The translations under genes were made by a program, and so were the position numbers. From NCBI GenBank assembly GCA_932521025.1, contig OW051468.1, forward strand, positions 9,362,064 through 9,426,063: a DNA stretch of 64,000 nucleotides. The letters run 5' to 3'. Below are positions 25,750 to 37,200 of the stretch, one piece after another. Within the stretch, counting starts at the first letter, position 1; each line of letters begins with the position of its first letter. The notes below the pieces were generated by a model that saw only the letters and a program-made list of their open reading frames with translations, was not told the origin of the DNA and ran no database searches. The DNA is from Oscheius onirici. Taxonomy: Eukaryota; Nematoda; Chromadorea; Rhabditida; Rhabditidae.

Positions 25750-27015
25750 ATACAAGCAATTACGTCATCTACGCGCCCATCTACGCGCAATCGATTCCAT
25801 CAATCTGATCTGTTTTTCTCCAAGGATCATCAGCTTGTTCTGTCCAACAGACTGTTTGCCTCTCTCCGGGTCAATCCGACGGTCAACACGAGCCGTGACT
25901 TCCAATTTTCACAGTGCTAATCGCTCCTTGTTTTACCTCCCTTCATCCTCCTTATATTGTTTTGACAACGTGTTGTTGTTGGGAAAAAGACTCTTTTCGG
26001 AACTGGACACTAATTGAGGAAGCCACTTAGGACGAGTAAAAAAAAGCATAGCAGCTGTTCTTTTCAAAGATTCAGATCAAAGATTTGGCTGCTCCAATGG
26101 GTCACTTTGACATTTTATGACAGCGCTTCACTCACTTGTAACAGGTGTTCACGAAAAGATCCTATTTCCATGTTCTGGGAGCTAGGTCGATCAACAAGCA
26201 ATGTGCTTCGCTTCATCAGCTACAATTCAACCAATACAGAAAGCACAAAGAACACGTTGTTTTGTTGTAGGAAGAGGAGTTTTAATTCCTGAACTGTAGT
26301 AGAGAAATTGTGGTCTTCCGAAGATATTACTGAGCTCAATTAGAGTACGCAACTCTGTTTATCTTCTTCTGGACAGCACCAATGTGAAGAAGAATACTCA
26401 TGCTCAAGACATCGTATGCTCATCAAAAAACAAGCTGCTTTGGTTGAATGACAACGTTTCTCTCTACGTTTCCCGATGCCCACGCGAATCACTTCCTTGC
26501 TGAAAAAATCTCATCCTCTACAGTTTTCTCATTCATCACGTCTTCATTCTGCGAAGAAAGACGCCAACAGTTTGATGTTCCTATTACCCGTTGAAGGAAG
26601 AGCTGACTGGTGAAGACTCTTTAGAAAATATGCTGAACCTAGGTATCTGATTCAGTTCCTCCTCTGAATCTGATCCAGTCAAAAAAAGCTAGACTTCCTT
26701 CCATCAGTATCCGCTTATTTACTCCTCCATCAGTATGTATTTGAAAAAGGAGCCCGAAGAAAAAATATTGTCTTCTCATCAAACAGCCAGTGCAACTTCA
26801 ACCAATTAGTCACTCAGCGACAAGAACAGTTTTTGATTGGAATCAAAGTGACGGCAGCCCCTCTCTCTCTTTCCGCTAACCACGTCGTTGTTGTTCGCGC
26901 GGTGGGTCCAGCCAGCTGACAGCCGGGTGGCGCGGACGGAGGCCAGAGACGCAGACTCATTGATCGCGCGCACACAGCCTCTTTCCCTGGCGCTTACTCG
27001 CTCCCGAACTCCACC
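25750..27015. other. No gene recognised; 5' flank of the RUN/SH3 gene
   Basis: Intergenic. The last 150 bases are GC-rich (GCGCGGTGGGTCC, GATCGCGCGC), consistent with a promoter or 5' UTR. Confidence 0.4.
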
Positions 27016-27020
27016 TCAAC

Positions 27021-30000
27021 ATGGTGGAGCTATGCGGGCTCAAGATGTTTCCCGAGGAGGACAACTGGCCAGAAGACATCGACACCCGAGTTGCGAATCT
27101 GGACTTTGGAGGAGATAGTGTCCTTTTTGAGGTGAGTTTTAGTGATTTAATTTTCTCCATGATTTAATTTTCGAGTCTGAGCATTCTTTCTCCTCAAATA
27201 TGTGTCTTAATTTCGAAAAATTTCCTTTACTTTGACCGCATCAGCCTGTTTTTGGCTCCCTTATCTCCTTCGCCGAGAATTCTTTTGGAAAACAATATTC
27301 CATGAGCGCTCGCACTCTGTTTACGAGAATCAGGAAGAATATTAACAGGAGTTTTTTTTAAGATATGACTATCAGAAACGTTTTGTTTAAAGAAATCTTA
27401 GAACGCTACCTCTTTTATGACTTCCTGTTCTGGCCAATTATTCAAAAGAATGTCCGGCTTTGTCTCGCTTGCCAGTTTCCAATGGAATTGACGGTCTATT
27501 AACACGATCACATTTTTTCATATAGTCTTACAAGTAGGAGGATAACAATAATTTTCATCTTTTGGACAAGATTGTCCTATCGATCAATGAACAGATGAAA
27601 CATGAGTGCTGATGGAATTAGACAGAACAAATAGTGATTGCGTCTCTTTCAGAGTTTCGATCCCTCCGTCTCTACCGACTCTCTCGACTCGGAACAGCTG
27701 AGAGAACAATGTCGACCGAGACAAGACGACTACCAGATGACATTCGCGGACAGTGGTCACTGGCAGAGCCAGCTCCAGACTCCCGGACTCACAACGTGGG
27801 GTCGGATTCATTCGACGGAACCTCTGGACGAGAAGGTCGTCTCAGCTCCGGATATAACCGGGATGAGAGGGGCAACGACAATCAACTCGAACCAACCACG
27901 AACCTCTAGTCTATTAGCAAACTTTGTGGATAGTAGACGATCCGAGGGCTTACGCTTTGTAGATGTCAACGACAATGAAATAGCAGCCGAGCCAGAAGAC
28001 AGATGGCGGAGGATCAGTTCGGCTCCGGCCAAACCGAAGAGAACTTTTGCCGATCTTCAAAAGAACATTGCGCCAGAGCTGCAGTTTTTGGCATTACCAC
28101 ACAAGGTTAGTTTGACTATTCCTCTCTGACATTGAAATTTGAAAATATCATCCGATACTGATAGGCTGGATTGACTGCGCACCAACTTTGCTCACAGTTT
28201 GAAGGCTGCATATTCTGAATTGACTGCGCACCAACTTTGTCCATATTTTAACAAAAACCCACTCATTTCAATCTCTTTATCGCAAAAGACTCTTTCTACA
28301 ATGTCCTCTCCAAAATGTTCAATAAATTTGTATTCATCCCTTTTCAGATGCCGTCTCTCTGTGAATCTTCTTCGCTCTCCTTTTCCGACGTAATGCTAAA
28401 AGTTCAACGAGAAGGACTGCCCGGATTGACATCAGAAAGAGACCTCAACTTTCCTCTCCTACTGGCAGATGACTCTCCAGACAGCGGTCTCGGCTGCAGT
28501 GGTCCAGCTCACATCGAAGACTGGGCTTCTCTGTCCATGCTGCTGCCAAAGTGAGTAACTTTCCGGTCCCGGGGGTCTGGTCCAAGAGGCGCCAAGAGCA
28601 AACGTATCGCCGAGCTTCTCTTTCCTCTATTACATCCTTCCGCGCCTTCGAGACTCATTATTGCCTCGGGGGGCAAATATAAGGCCTTCTCGACGGCAAG
28701 CGCTTGAAAAATGAGGGGATAATGCATTGAGACATGGGGCTTTCGAAACGATGGAGAGAATATAAGCAACTGGTGGTCATGGGTTTTTGAAAGGGAACAG
28801 AGATCAGATCAGGTCTTCTGAACCAGGGATTTCCGGATAGTGCTAATTTGAATTTGGCTGCGCACCAACTTGTAATAGATGCAGCCTGCGTACTGACATT
28901 CGACTACGGTAGTTGCCGATACGCAGGTCCTATGTATTAAAAGTCGGTGCGCAGCCAAATTCAAATTGGCGCCATCCGGAAATCCGGTATCCGCCCATCC
29001 CTGTTCTGAACCACATGGATTTGGGAACTTGTGAATCTTCGAAAGACACTTTGAACATTCCGGGAATAGTTTCGACTAATTGTTCAGTTGTTCCGTTCCA
29101 ACGAGACCGTATCTCTGTCTCTGCAAAAAAGGACAGTCGCCCGCATTCCGCACATTCTCTGTTTCGAAACTTATTTTTCTTCCTCTCCCCGTAAGGTTCC
29201 TATTAGCCATCTGACGTCAGATTAGGCGCCCCTGAATTGGTCATGCAAGTTGCTCCAAAGAGGAAGGAAGATCGATACGCAACTGGGGACTCTCGAGATT
29301 CCGATTCGGAAGGGACCAAGAGGCTTCTTTTCAGACATGTTGCCGATGCGTGTTCATTCTTCAAGAACAACTCACAATTGCTTTGTGGACCAGCACAGTC
29401 GTCATCGAACTGTATCGATGGAAGCAGTAGAAGGAGTCAACCGTGTAGGACGTGCTTCAGAGTCAGGAAACGGTGAGTCTTTTTGAATCTCAGTGCTTTT
29501 GATTCAATGCCAAATGTTTTTGCTCTTTGTGAATGTCCCGTTACATAGCAAAATGACTCTTCAGATTACACCCTCCATCCTGGGCCCATTCAACAACGTC
29601 CCGCCACGTCCTCTGTGACTGTTCCGATGGAGATGGTCTCATGCCCAGAACTCCTCGAACCGCCGTCAAGCCAGCGTTGCGGGCACGAGAACTGTCCGTC
29701 GTTGGTCTGCCAATCTACAATGACAAGCGTCTTCTTGTCGAGAATGTTGTAGAAGGAGTGGCAGCTGTGGCTCGAGGAGATGGCGGAGCTCAATTGATCT
29801 CAACCTTGGTGACTCTTATAACTGATGGATTGAAAGAAGAATATACGGCATGGAAGATGATTACGACGGTGACGGCACCAGGACCAGCCACGAAGGACGT
29901 CTACTCGATTGTGAAGGAACTGGACTCGAGCGAGAAGTCCCCGAATTCTCGCGTGGAGATTTTCTTCGAAGAGTTGCTCAGGTACCTTTTTCTGACTATA

Positions 30001-30647
30001 TTTTTTCATCTAAAAACATTTCAGAGAGCACTCTTTGGACTGCTGGCTCTGCTACGTAGTCCTAAAGGAAAATGTCTTGGCCAAAATGTACGAAGACACT
30101 GCCTTCCTACTGAGAGCTCCATCTGCTTATAGATCTCTTCTCTGGAGACTCATTGACAGTCTGGCACTGTTACCAGGTATTTTTTTTATGCAAAAACCTA
30201 TAACAGAACTTGTTCAGTGCTGGAAACTAGAGAGTCTATCCTGAGCCAGTACCAGACGCGATCCATGTACTCTGGTCCATCGAGACTTCCAGGCGATAGT
30301 CGAGTCCCGAAGAGTTCATCTGTCCCGGCTCGATTGTCCACTGCTCCAGTCGTGAGACCTTCCAGAATACCTGTTCCTAAGAAGTGAGTCGAGAGTCGAG
30401 TTCTTTCAAACAAGCTCTGTTCAGTCGCCTCTCTTTGAGTCGAGCCTCGTCCATTTCCAACTACCAATCGCCGCTTGCCTCCATCATGATGGACAGCAGT
30501 GAGCCGGGACAGTTGACAGTCAGTCGTGGCGAAAAAGTCCGTGTTCTGACCAGACGCGGCCAAGTGGCTCATGTGACGCGAGTTCGTCCACGATACGACA
30601 GCATTCGAACGGGTGTGGTGCCCGTCTCCATTCTCAACTTCCAATGA
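27021..30647 (+). CDS. RUN and SH3 domain protein (RUSC / UNC-14 type)
   Basis: Cytosolic adaptor. RUN-domain proteins of the RUSC/UNC-14 group act in vesicle and kinesin-linked neuronal transport. Best model: 27021-27131, 27653-28105, 28348-28550, 29221-29472, 29565-29981, 30025-30176, 30218-30383 and 30425-30647, in phase throughout (658 residues). Residues up to about 340 are acidic/Ser-rich and unrecognised. The RUN domain spans exons 5-7: KRLLVENVVEGVAAVARG, FFEELLREHSLDCWL, YEDTAFLLRAPSAYRSLLW. A basic linker follows (RPSRIPVPKK), then a C-terminal SH3-like module (GQLTVSRGEKVRVL, GVVPVSILNF). Exon 4 is the weakest part: another exon at 29088-29190 with a shifted frame in 29226-29472 is also phase-consistent but reaches a stop before the RUN domain. 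Intron 3 carries a foldback element. Confidence 0.75.
28815..29011. mobile_element. Foldback element (MITE-like) in an intron
   Basis: Long inverted repeat. The left arm contains TTTGGCTGCGCACCAACTT (28854-28872) and the right arm its complement AAGTCGGTGCGCAGCCAAA (28940-28958). The arms extend outward to GAACCAGGGA / TCCCTGTTC and inward to CCTGCGTA / TACGCAGG. The end motif GACTGCGCACCAACTTTG also occurs twice at about 28171 and 28219, probably remnants of related insertions. Confidence 0.8.
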
Positions 30648-30649
30648 TC

Positions 30650-31220
30650 TTCCTAACATCTTTTCTATCCTCTCCCGGTCTGCCCAATTCTAGCCACAGC
30701 AGCTCTACCAGTGATCTGACATACTCTATCTAGTCATATACAGAATTTTTACTGTCGCACGGCATTTTGAACAGGCTTATACGAGCATAATAAAGGTATT
30801 TAACGGTTGCACGACTTTTCATTTCCTTGATCGTCTTACATTTTCAAAAAGAAAAAAAAACTTTTGATGGACCTGAACTCTCTTTGATCTTTGCCACCCA
30901 GACGATCAGACCTATTGACATCGGTGACGTCATCAGAGCCGATTGATCCCGCCCCAGTCGAACAACAGTCATCTGTCTTCTTCTCATAGGATCATGTCCT
31001 CTCATTCTGCATAAGCTTGTTTTTTTCTAGTTTCTGTCAAAAACAGGCTTCTCTTCCCAGTCTAGAGATCTAAGTGTGAAAATCTGAACTGTATTGAGTT
31101 GCATGTTCAGGAAGACTGTAGGTCAATCAAAGCTCTGACCTACTCTATCGATTTATGCTTTTCCAGTCATTTGATACCTCTACTAGCTTTTCTCCCAATA
31201 AACCATCTCTTTCAGTCAGT
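30650..31220. other. Intergenic, no gene recognised
   Basis: 3' flank of the RUN/SH3 gene (an AATAAA signal in ATAATAAAGG near 30790) and 5' flank of the Kunitz gene. Confidence 0.5.
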
Positions 31221-31223
31221 GCC

Positions 31224-31573
31224 ATGCTCGGAAAATCGCTCCCTGTTCTCCTTCTCTTCACACTCTGTAAGTTTTAACAATACCTCTGAATTATCTTCCC
31301 CAGTCCTCCATACTTCAGCCAATGATGTCTGCTCGCAACCTCTGGTGACTGGACCATGTCGGGCCTACTTTCCCAGGTATTCATTTTTATTACTTTCTGA
31401 AGAAGAGCCAATTCAGCTTCGGATACGATGTGAAGCAGGGAAAATGTGTCGACTTTGTCTATGGTGGCTGTCAGGGAAATGAGAACAGGTAGGAAAAAAC
31501 CTTTGTAACAAAAACTTTATTCAGATTCGGAACCAAAGAAGAATGTGAGGTCAAATGTGCAAAGAAACCTTGA
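31224..31573 (+). CDS. Secreted single-domain Kunitz-type protease inhibitor
   Basis: Small secreted serine-protease inhibitor. Four in-phase exons (31224-31266, 31304-31376, 31417-31488, 31525-31573) give 78 residues. A signal peptide (MLGKSLPVLLLFTLFLHTSA) precedes one BPTI/Kunitz domain with all six Cys in register: DVC, GPCRAYFPR, GKCVDFVYGGC, EEC and VKC. The reactive-site P1 residue after the second Cys is Arg, which predicts trypsin-like targets. The chain ends nine residues after the last part of the domain. An AATAAA follows at 31615. Confidence 0.9.
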
Positions 31574-31721
31574 TCAAATTGTCACTCTGTTCGAAAATTA
31601 TTTGCTTTCTTTTCAATAAAACGTGTCCTGATAAAGCTAGTCATGTGCATTTCAGCTCAATCTTATCGTTCAGCTTCTGACCGCCCCCTTAGGACAAGTT
31701 ACCTCTACCTATTCCACTAGA

Positions 31722-31946
31722 ATGTGGGTTATTCTCGTTCTCGCCGTCATCGTTATTGCCATCATCGGCGTCTGCGTGGCTCCTTGTACGCATAAACTTC
31801 TTCACAAGGCCAGGGAACATCTCACATGCTTTTCTTGCCTCAAAACACAGCAAGTTCGAAGAGAAGAAAGTGTCCGTCGATCGTTGAAGAAGAGAGCATC
31901 GCAAGTTGAAGCGGGAAAGCTTGTGGATCAGCCACAAGAAGTTTGA
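31722..31946 (+). CDS. Small single-pass membrane protein, unidentified
   Basis: Intronless 74-codon frame with an N-terminal hydrophobic anchor (WVILVLAVIVIAIIGVCVA) and a basic, Cys-containing cytosolic tail (CFSCLKTQQVRREESVRRSL). An AATAAA follows near 32041. The ordered composition and compact spacing to the Kunitz gene (about 150 bp, same strand) support a real gene, but no family is recognised. Confidence 0.45.
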   Translation: MWVILVLAVIVIAIIGVCVAPCTHKLLHKAREHLTCFSCLKTQQVRREESVRRSLKKRASQVEAGKLVDQPQEV

Positions 31947-32044
31947 GACGGTTTGTCACCGGAAATACAAGACAATGATGATGTTTTCCAGGTACAGCAT
32001 CCAAAAACTATTCGCCTACAAAATCTTGTAATTATTTCGTAATA

Positions 32045-32660
32045 AATCATATTTTCCTTGTCCATTTTTAGCAGTTCACGTAGAAAACACGAGTTCTCGT
32101 AATCTTATCAGCATTTCTGCTTGTTCGATCGCTCTCAAAGAGATAATTCCAGTCGAAAACAGGGGCGATTTGAAGACTCGATGTACTGGGCGTGGAGAAC
32201 AAGGGAGTGCACACAATTCCGGAACAAAAAACTTTTCGACTTTGAACGTTTTCGCAAAAAACAAGCCTTACAATTAGAAGAGAAAACAAAAGTCTGGAGA
32301 ATTTACAAAGTGAATTTTGGCTGTTTGAATGTCGCGGAAGAAATGTATTTCCCTGAAAATCAGGCAAAAGTATTTGCGCGCCTAATTCAAACAGCCAATT
32401 CATAGAAGTTCAATGACCTATGACCTTGCCCGTTTTTTTTAGTTCTTCTGACTTTTCTATGCTATTTTTTCATTTTCTGTGTCAAATTTCACGGCAAAAT
32501 AACCCATAGAAAAGACAATGCTATGTTCTACAACGAAAAGCAACGCCCGCGCCAAAAGTGCGCAGCAACTCTTTGCTTTTAGCACTTTTCGAATTCGATA
32601 TTTTTCTGTGTCTTTCTTCTCCATGTTTCCTTCACAAATTGTGTACAAATCATTCCAGTT
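32045..32660. other. Intergenic, no gene recognised
   Basis: 5' flank of the PRPF38A gene; no supportable coding signal. Confidence 0.45.
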
Positions 32661-32663
32661 CAG

Positions 32664-34042
32664 ATGGCGAATCGTACGGCCAAAGACGCGAACACGGTGA
32701 AGGGAACAAATCCCCAATTTCTGGTCGAGAAGATTATTCGCCATCGAATCTACGACAGCCAGTACTGGAAGGAGTTTTGTTTTGCCTTAACAGGTAATTT
32801 AAATCTATTTTCGACACAATGTTTGTTTTTAGCCGAATTGATTGTTGACCGAGGGATGGAGCTGCGCTATGTTGGAGGAATTTATGCTGGAAATGTCAAG
32901 CCGACACCGTTTCTATGTCTCACCTTGAAGATGCTACAAATTCAACCGGAAAAGGATATTGCTATCGAGTTCATTAAACAGGAAGAGTTCAAGTGAGTTT
33001 GCTAATTTTCTCTCTTACTGAAAGTGGTATTCAGATATATTCGTGCTCTGGGAGCAATCTACATCAGACTGACATTCACTTCGGTCGAGATATACAAATA
33101 TTTGGAGCCTCTTTATAACGACTTCAGAAAGTTGCGGTATATGAACACACAAGGACGTAAGTTGTCTTCCATTAGCTTGTTAACGCACGATTTAGGCTTC
33201 GAACTTGTTCATATGGACGAATTTGTGGATAACCTCTTACAACAAGAGAGGTATTGCGACATTCAGCTCCCTCGGCTCCAGGTAATACTGAAATTTCCTT
33301 TTTTTTTTCTCACGAGCGAACTCGAAGTTTGGACAAGAAAAACGAGTCAGCAGCCTGAATTCCACTGCTTTGGAGCGAAATTCTTGTCTTTTTTGCCGAA
33401 ATTTTGATCATTACATGTTCAGTTAGCTCAATGTTAACAAAAAGTTTACAAAGTACGGTTGTAACATGGATAAGAACAAAAAGTTTCACAAACCATTCCT
33501 TTCCAGAAACGGATCGCTCTCGAAGAAACAGGAGAATTGGAGCCGTATAAAAGTGTCCTGGACGATGATCTTGGCAACATGAGCGCCTCTTCTGATAGTG
33601 ACGATGACGACAAGAAAAAGGTTAGTTTTGGTTCCTTCGTAAGTAACCTTATCGTTGCAGGACAAGCCTCGATTGATCTCCAACCGACACGGGGAGCGTG
33701 ATCGAGAACGCGATCGTTCGCTGGAGCGTGAGCGCAGGAAGGAACGTGGAGAGAAGCGGGAACGATCGAGGGATCGAGAGGACAAGAAGGATCGAAAAGA
33801 CGACAGAAGCAGAAGGGAGAGGTCAAAAGACAGAGGCGAGAAGAAAGGTAACTTTTGAAAGTGTTTCCCCTGAAAAATATGTAAATGCAGATCGTGATCA
33901 CAAGGACAAGGAACGGAGTCGTCGAGACGATCGTGGAAAAGACGACAAAAAACGATCCGGCGGCCGTGATGACGAAGAACGAGAGATTGAAGAAGCCAAT
34001 GCTCTCCGAGCCAAGCTGGGATTGGCCCCGCTCGAGAGGTGA
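32664..34042 (+). CDS. prp-38: Pre-mRNA-splicing factor 38A
   Basis: PRPF38A joins the spliceosome B complex before catalytic activation. Seven exons in phase: 32664-32793, 32833-32992, 33035-33156, 33196-33281, 33507-33620, 33661-33847 and 33891-34042, giving 316 residues (human is 312). The PRP38 domain occupies residues about 10-178 (MANRTAKDANTVKGTNPQ, IIRHRIYDSQYWKEFCF, VGGIYAGNVKPTPFLCL). An acidic/Ser segment follows, then an RS/RD-rich tail and the conserved end ANALRAKLGLAPL. Complete. Confidence 0.95.
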
Positions 34043-34237
34043 ACATTCTACTGTATTTGCTGTTCTCGTTATTTTCTCTCAATAAAACCACATAATGAAC
34101 TTGCTTTCAACCCCAAATGAGCGTGTACTATTGCCCAGCAGCGAGTATCAGACGCGCGGCTTCTCGTACGGATCGGGGTCGACCCATTTCTCGCCCGCTA
34201 ACCGAGAGACAAGAGAGTCATCCACGGCTGCTAACTG

Positions 34238-37200
34238 ATGCGGGAGGCAACATTTTTCCTGACTGCCAGCCTCTTCATCGGCTCAGGTAATTTCGAGCCC
34301 TGTTTGTTCCATCTCACCTGCCATGGGTAGCTTCAGCCTTTGCTTTCAAATTTCTACAGTAACCTAGAAAATAATTTTCGTTAACCACCATGAAAACCTG
34401 GAAGAATTGCCCTTTTTACGCTCTGTTGCACATTTTTTAGACAATTAGACCGAAAAGATGATATCTAGTCTTTTTTCCTGCTCGAAAAACTTAATCGGTT
34501 AGATAAGGTTCATTTCGGAGGTTTTTCGGAGGAAATAGACGGTAATGGCACCATTTTCTTGCAATTTTATGTGTCTTTCGTTCGTAAAATACATTTTGTT
34601 CACTCGTCCTCGTTCTAACAACTAGGCGTAATGTTTGGCTAGCCTTGACAGGACCATTAATCGAATTATATTCGTTCCGAGAGTAACAAGTTCTGACCCA
34701 GATTTCTCTCATTTTAGCTGCTCTCCATGCCACAACTGAACCGTCATGGGCTCCGACGGGTCGTCTCAGTCAATTCCGCGGCTTTGCCACTCCAAGTCCC
34801 CTCGGAATCCCCGAGAATGCCCAGATGAGTAAGTGCATAAATCGAAGGAAAAGAACTTTCGATCAGCGAGGTGTCACTTTCTTCGCGGCGGTGACAGACT
34901 GACCCATTATCAGAAGATGGTGGTGAAAGCGCTGCGCTCTTGAAACTTTATCAAAAGAGAGAGACTGAAAATCTTCTTTGCAGTGTATGCCAGCGTCTGG
35001 GCAACTTGGTCAGCATGGTCGTTCTGTAGTAATGGAGTTCGAATGCGAGTTCGGGCATGCAATACGGTTCGAGGATTCAGCTGTCTTGGTCCTAATCAGG
35101 TAACTTTTACTGGAAAAGAAGCTGACAAAAAATAGGAAACCCGACCGTGTGATGAAATGTTGTCTACTTTGGGACATCAGAAGAAGACAGCTACCGACTA
35201 CGATGTCATTGATCCGTGGGAGACTGATCGAAAGGTTTCGTTTGATTATATTCTGTTTAGGCAGTCCTTTAAAAAAGATATAATATGAGCTAGAATGTCT
35301 GTAACTTTTGAGAGTATTGGCCAGGTTACTGTATTTTTGTCCCTTCCCCAAAAATTGGTCCCCTTTTATGAAGGCAGTTGACAGAGAACATTGATGGAAT
35401 AGAGTCAGATTACTATGCTTTTGTCTGATGTCCTACCAAGACACCCTCTACGGAAAGTTGTCAGAATACAATCTCATATAGTAAATGTGTTCCCGCTCTG
35501 GTTAAAGAACTGTGTATTCGCTTGACTAGACAACACAAATCTCAGTTTAACACAATTTCCAGGAAGCGATGAAACAGCTGTATCCAGACGACTCGGAAGC
35601 TCCTCCACAGGATGACAACTTTGTTCAGATTTCGCCAAGTCGCCCAGCACCTCGTGAGTACCGCACCACACTTTCCCCTGAGCAGAAAACCTCGAGAAGA
35701 GGACTTGTCCAAGTGACTCACAAACCTGTTACTCCACCTTTTCATTTGATGAAGCCCATACAAGAAGCGGTAGATGACTACCTTCACGATTTAGTGTAGT
35801 TTTATTGATAAAGAAACAAAACCAGTTAGAAAAGACTCGAATATTCATTTGGCCATAGGCAAAACAGTTAGCATAAATTTTTTAACAGATCTCGTCAGCA
35901 CGTAAGTCAGTGTGAATTCTAACCCCCGTTTGCGGTGATCATTCTCTTCTCTCTCATTTTACAAAGTAGACTTTCAGCAGCTATAAGAAGAGCACCAGCA
36001 AGGACGGCCCAGCTCGTCGACCACAGTCTCGTCGGTTTTGCTGAGCACCGACCAGCTAATTGGGCTGATGGATCACCAGGTAGAGAAGAAACAAGGGTTA
36101 AATTAATCTAAACTTAGGAAGTGATCCAGAGAAAGTGTTTGGAGCCAAACAATTCGCTGTAAAGTCTGCAACTCCGGAGGAAATTAAGGAAGCCAAGGCG
36201 GAGGAATTTGGATCGTCTGAGGTAGATATTACCTAGAGATTGTGTTCCAGACTCACAGTTTGTTTGGAACTTAGTGTAACATTAGATACTCAGTCAAAAT
36301 TCCGCTTCTTCTAATAATATTTCTTCTAATAGAAGCACTCCTGTACGCAATTACGTACGCATTTTTTTTCGGGTGAAGACATAATTTTTTCAATTTATAT
36401 TTTATTTTTTCTTGGTAGCTGAGATGTCTATCTGTATGGGAAAAATAGTCGGAAAGTTGAGAAAAATTTTTAACAACCCGAAAAAAATGCGTACGTAATT
36501 GCGTACAGGGGTGCTTTTATTAGAGCTTTTACGGTATGTGACTTTGTGCGTAAGAGGTTCTAGCGTCTTCTGGAATTCTTTCCACAGATCATAGAACGTG
36601 TTCAGATCAATCGACTCGTGGTAATGAGCGCTCCGTTGTCTGAAGAAGAGCTGAAAGACGAAACCCATCAGAAGGATTCCTTTGAAGACATTACCCATAC
36701 GACCAGGACTACTACTCTTTCTCCTGAGGTGAGTCTCTCCTGAAGCGATCCTCACTCTTCCAGACCACAACCACTTTCACTCAAACAAGCACCACAGTAA
36801 ACCGACAAGTTGCCAGACAGAGATCTTCAGGGACGACTGTAAGTCATCCAGCCTCTCTGAGTTCTCTCTTTGGTTCAATACTAACGCCTTTACAGAATCA
36901 CTCACCCCGATTTCTTAGCCTCATTAACCAGTCGACATTTGGAACTGTTAAGAGGAACAGAGTAAGTGAGACTCAGCGAGGAGTTAACCTTGTCCAGCCC
37001 AGACTAATGGGAGAAACTAATCTACGAGTCTATCCTTTGAGAAGTAGGAGAAGGAATCTTCCTGTCAGTTACAGTACTACTAATTTTCAATTACCGGCAC
37101 CTGTATTGTCAGGGAAGAGGAAGAAGAGTCCGAAGCGTGTAAATAGGACGGCCAAAAAGAGCAAAATATACGGAGAGGTTCCACAATTTTTCAGTTCCAC

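Noticed and set aside
26888-27118. 76-codon frame over the RUN/SH3 first exon
   Set aside because: Out of frame with the supported ATG at 27021, which has a clean donor and phase.
33446-34091. Ser/Arg-rich frames antisense to the PRPF38A tail
   Set aside because: Complement of the RS/RD-rich coding repeats.
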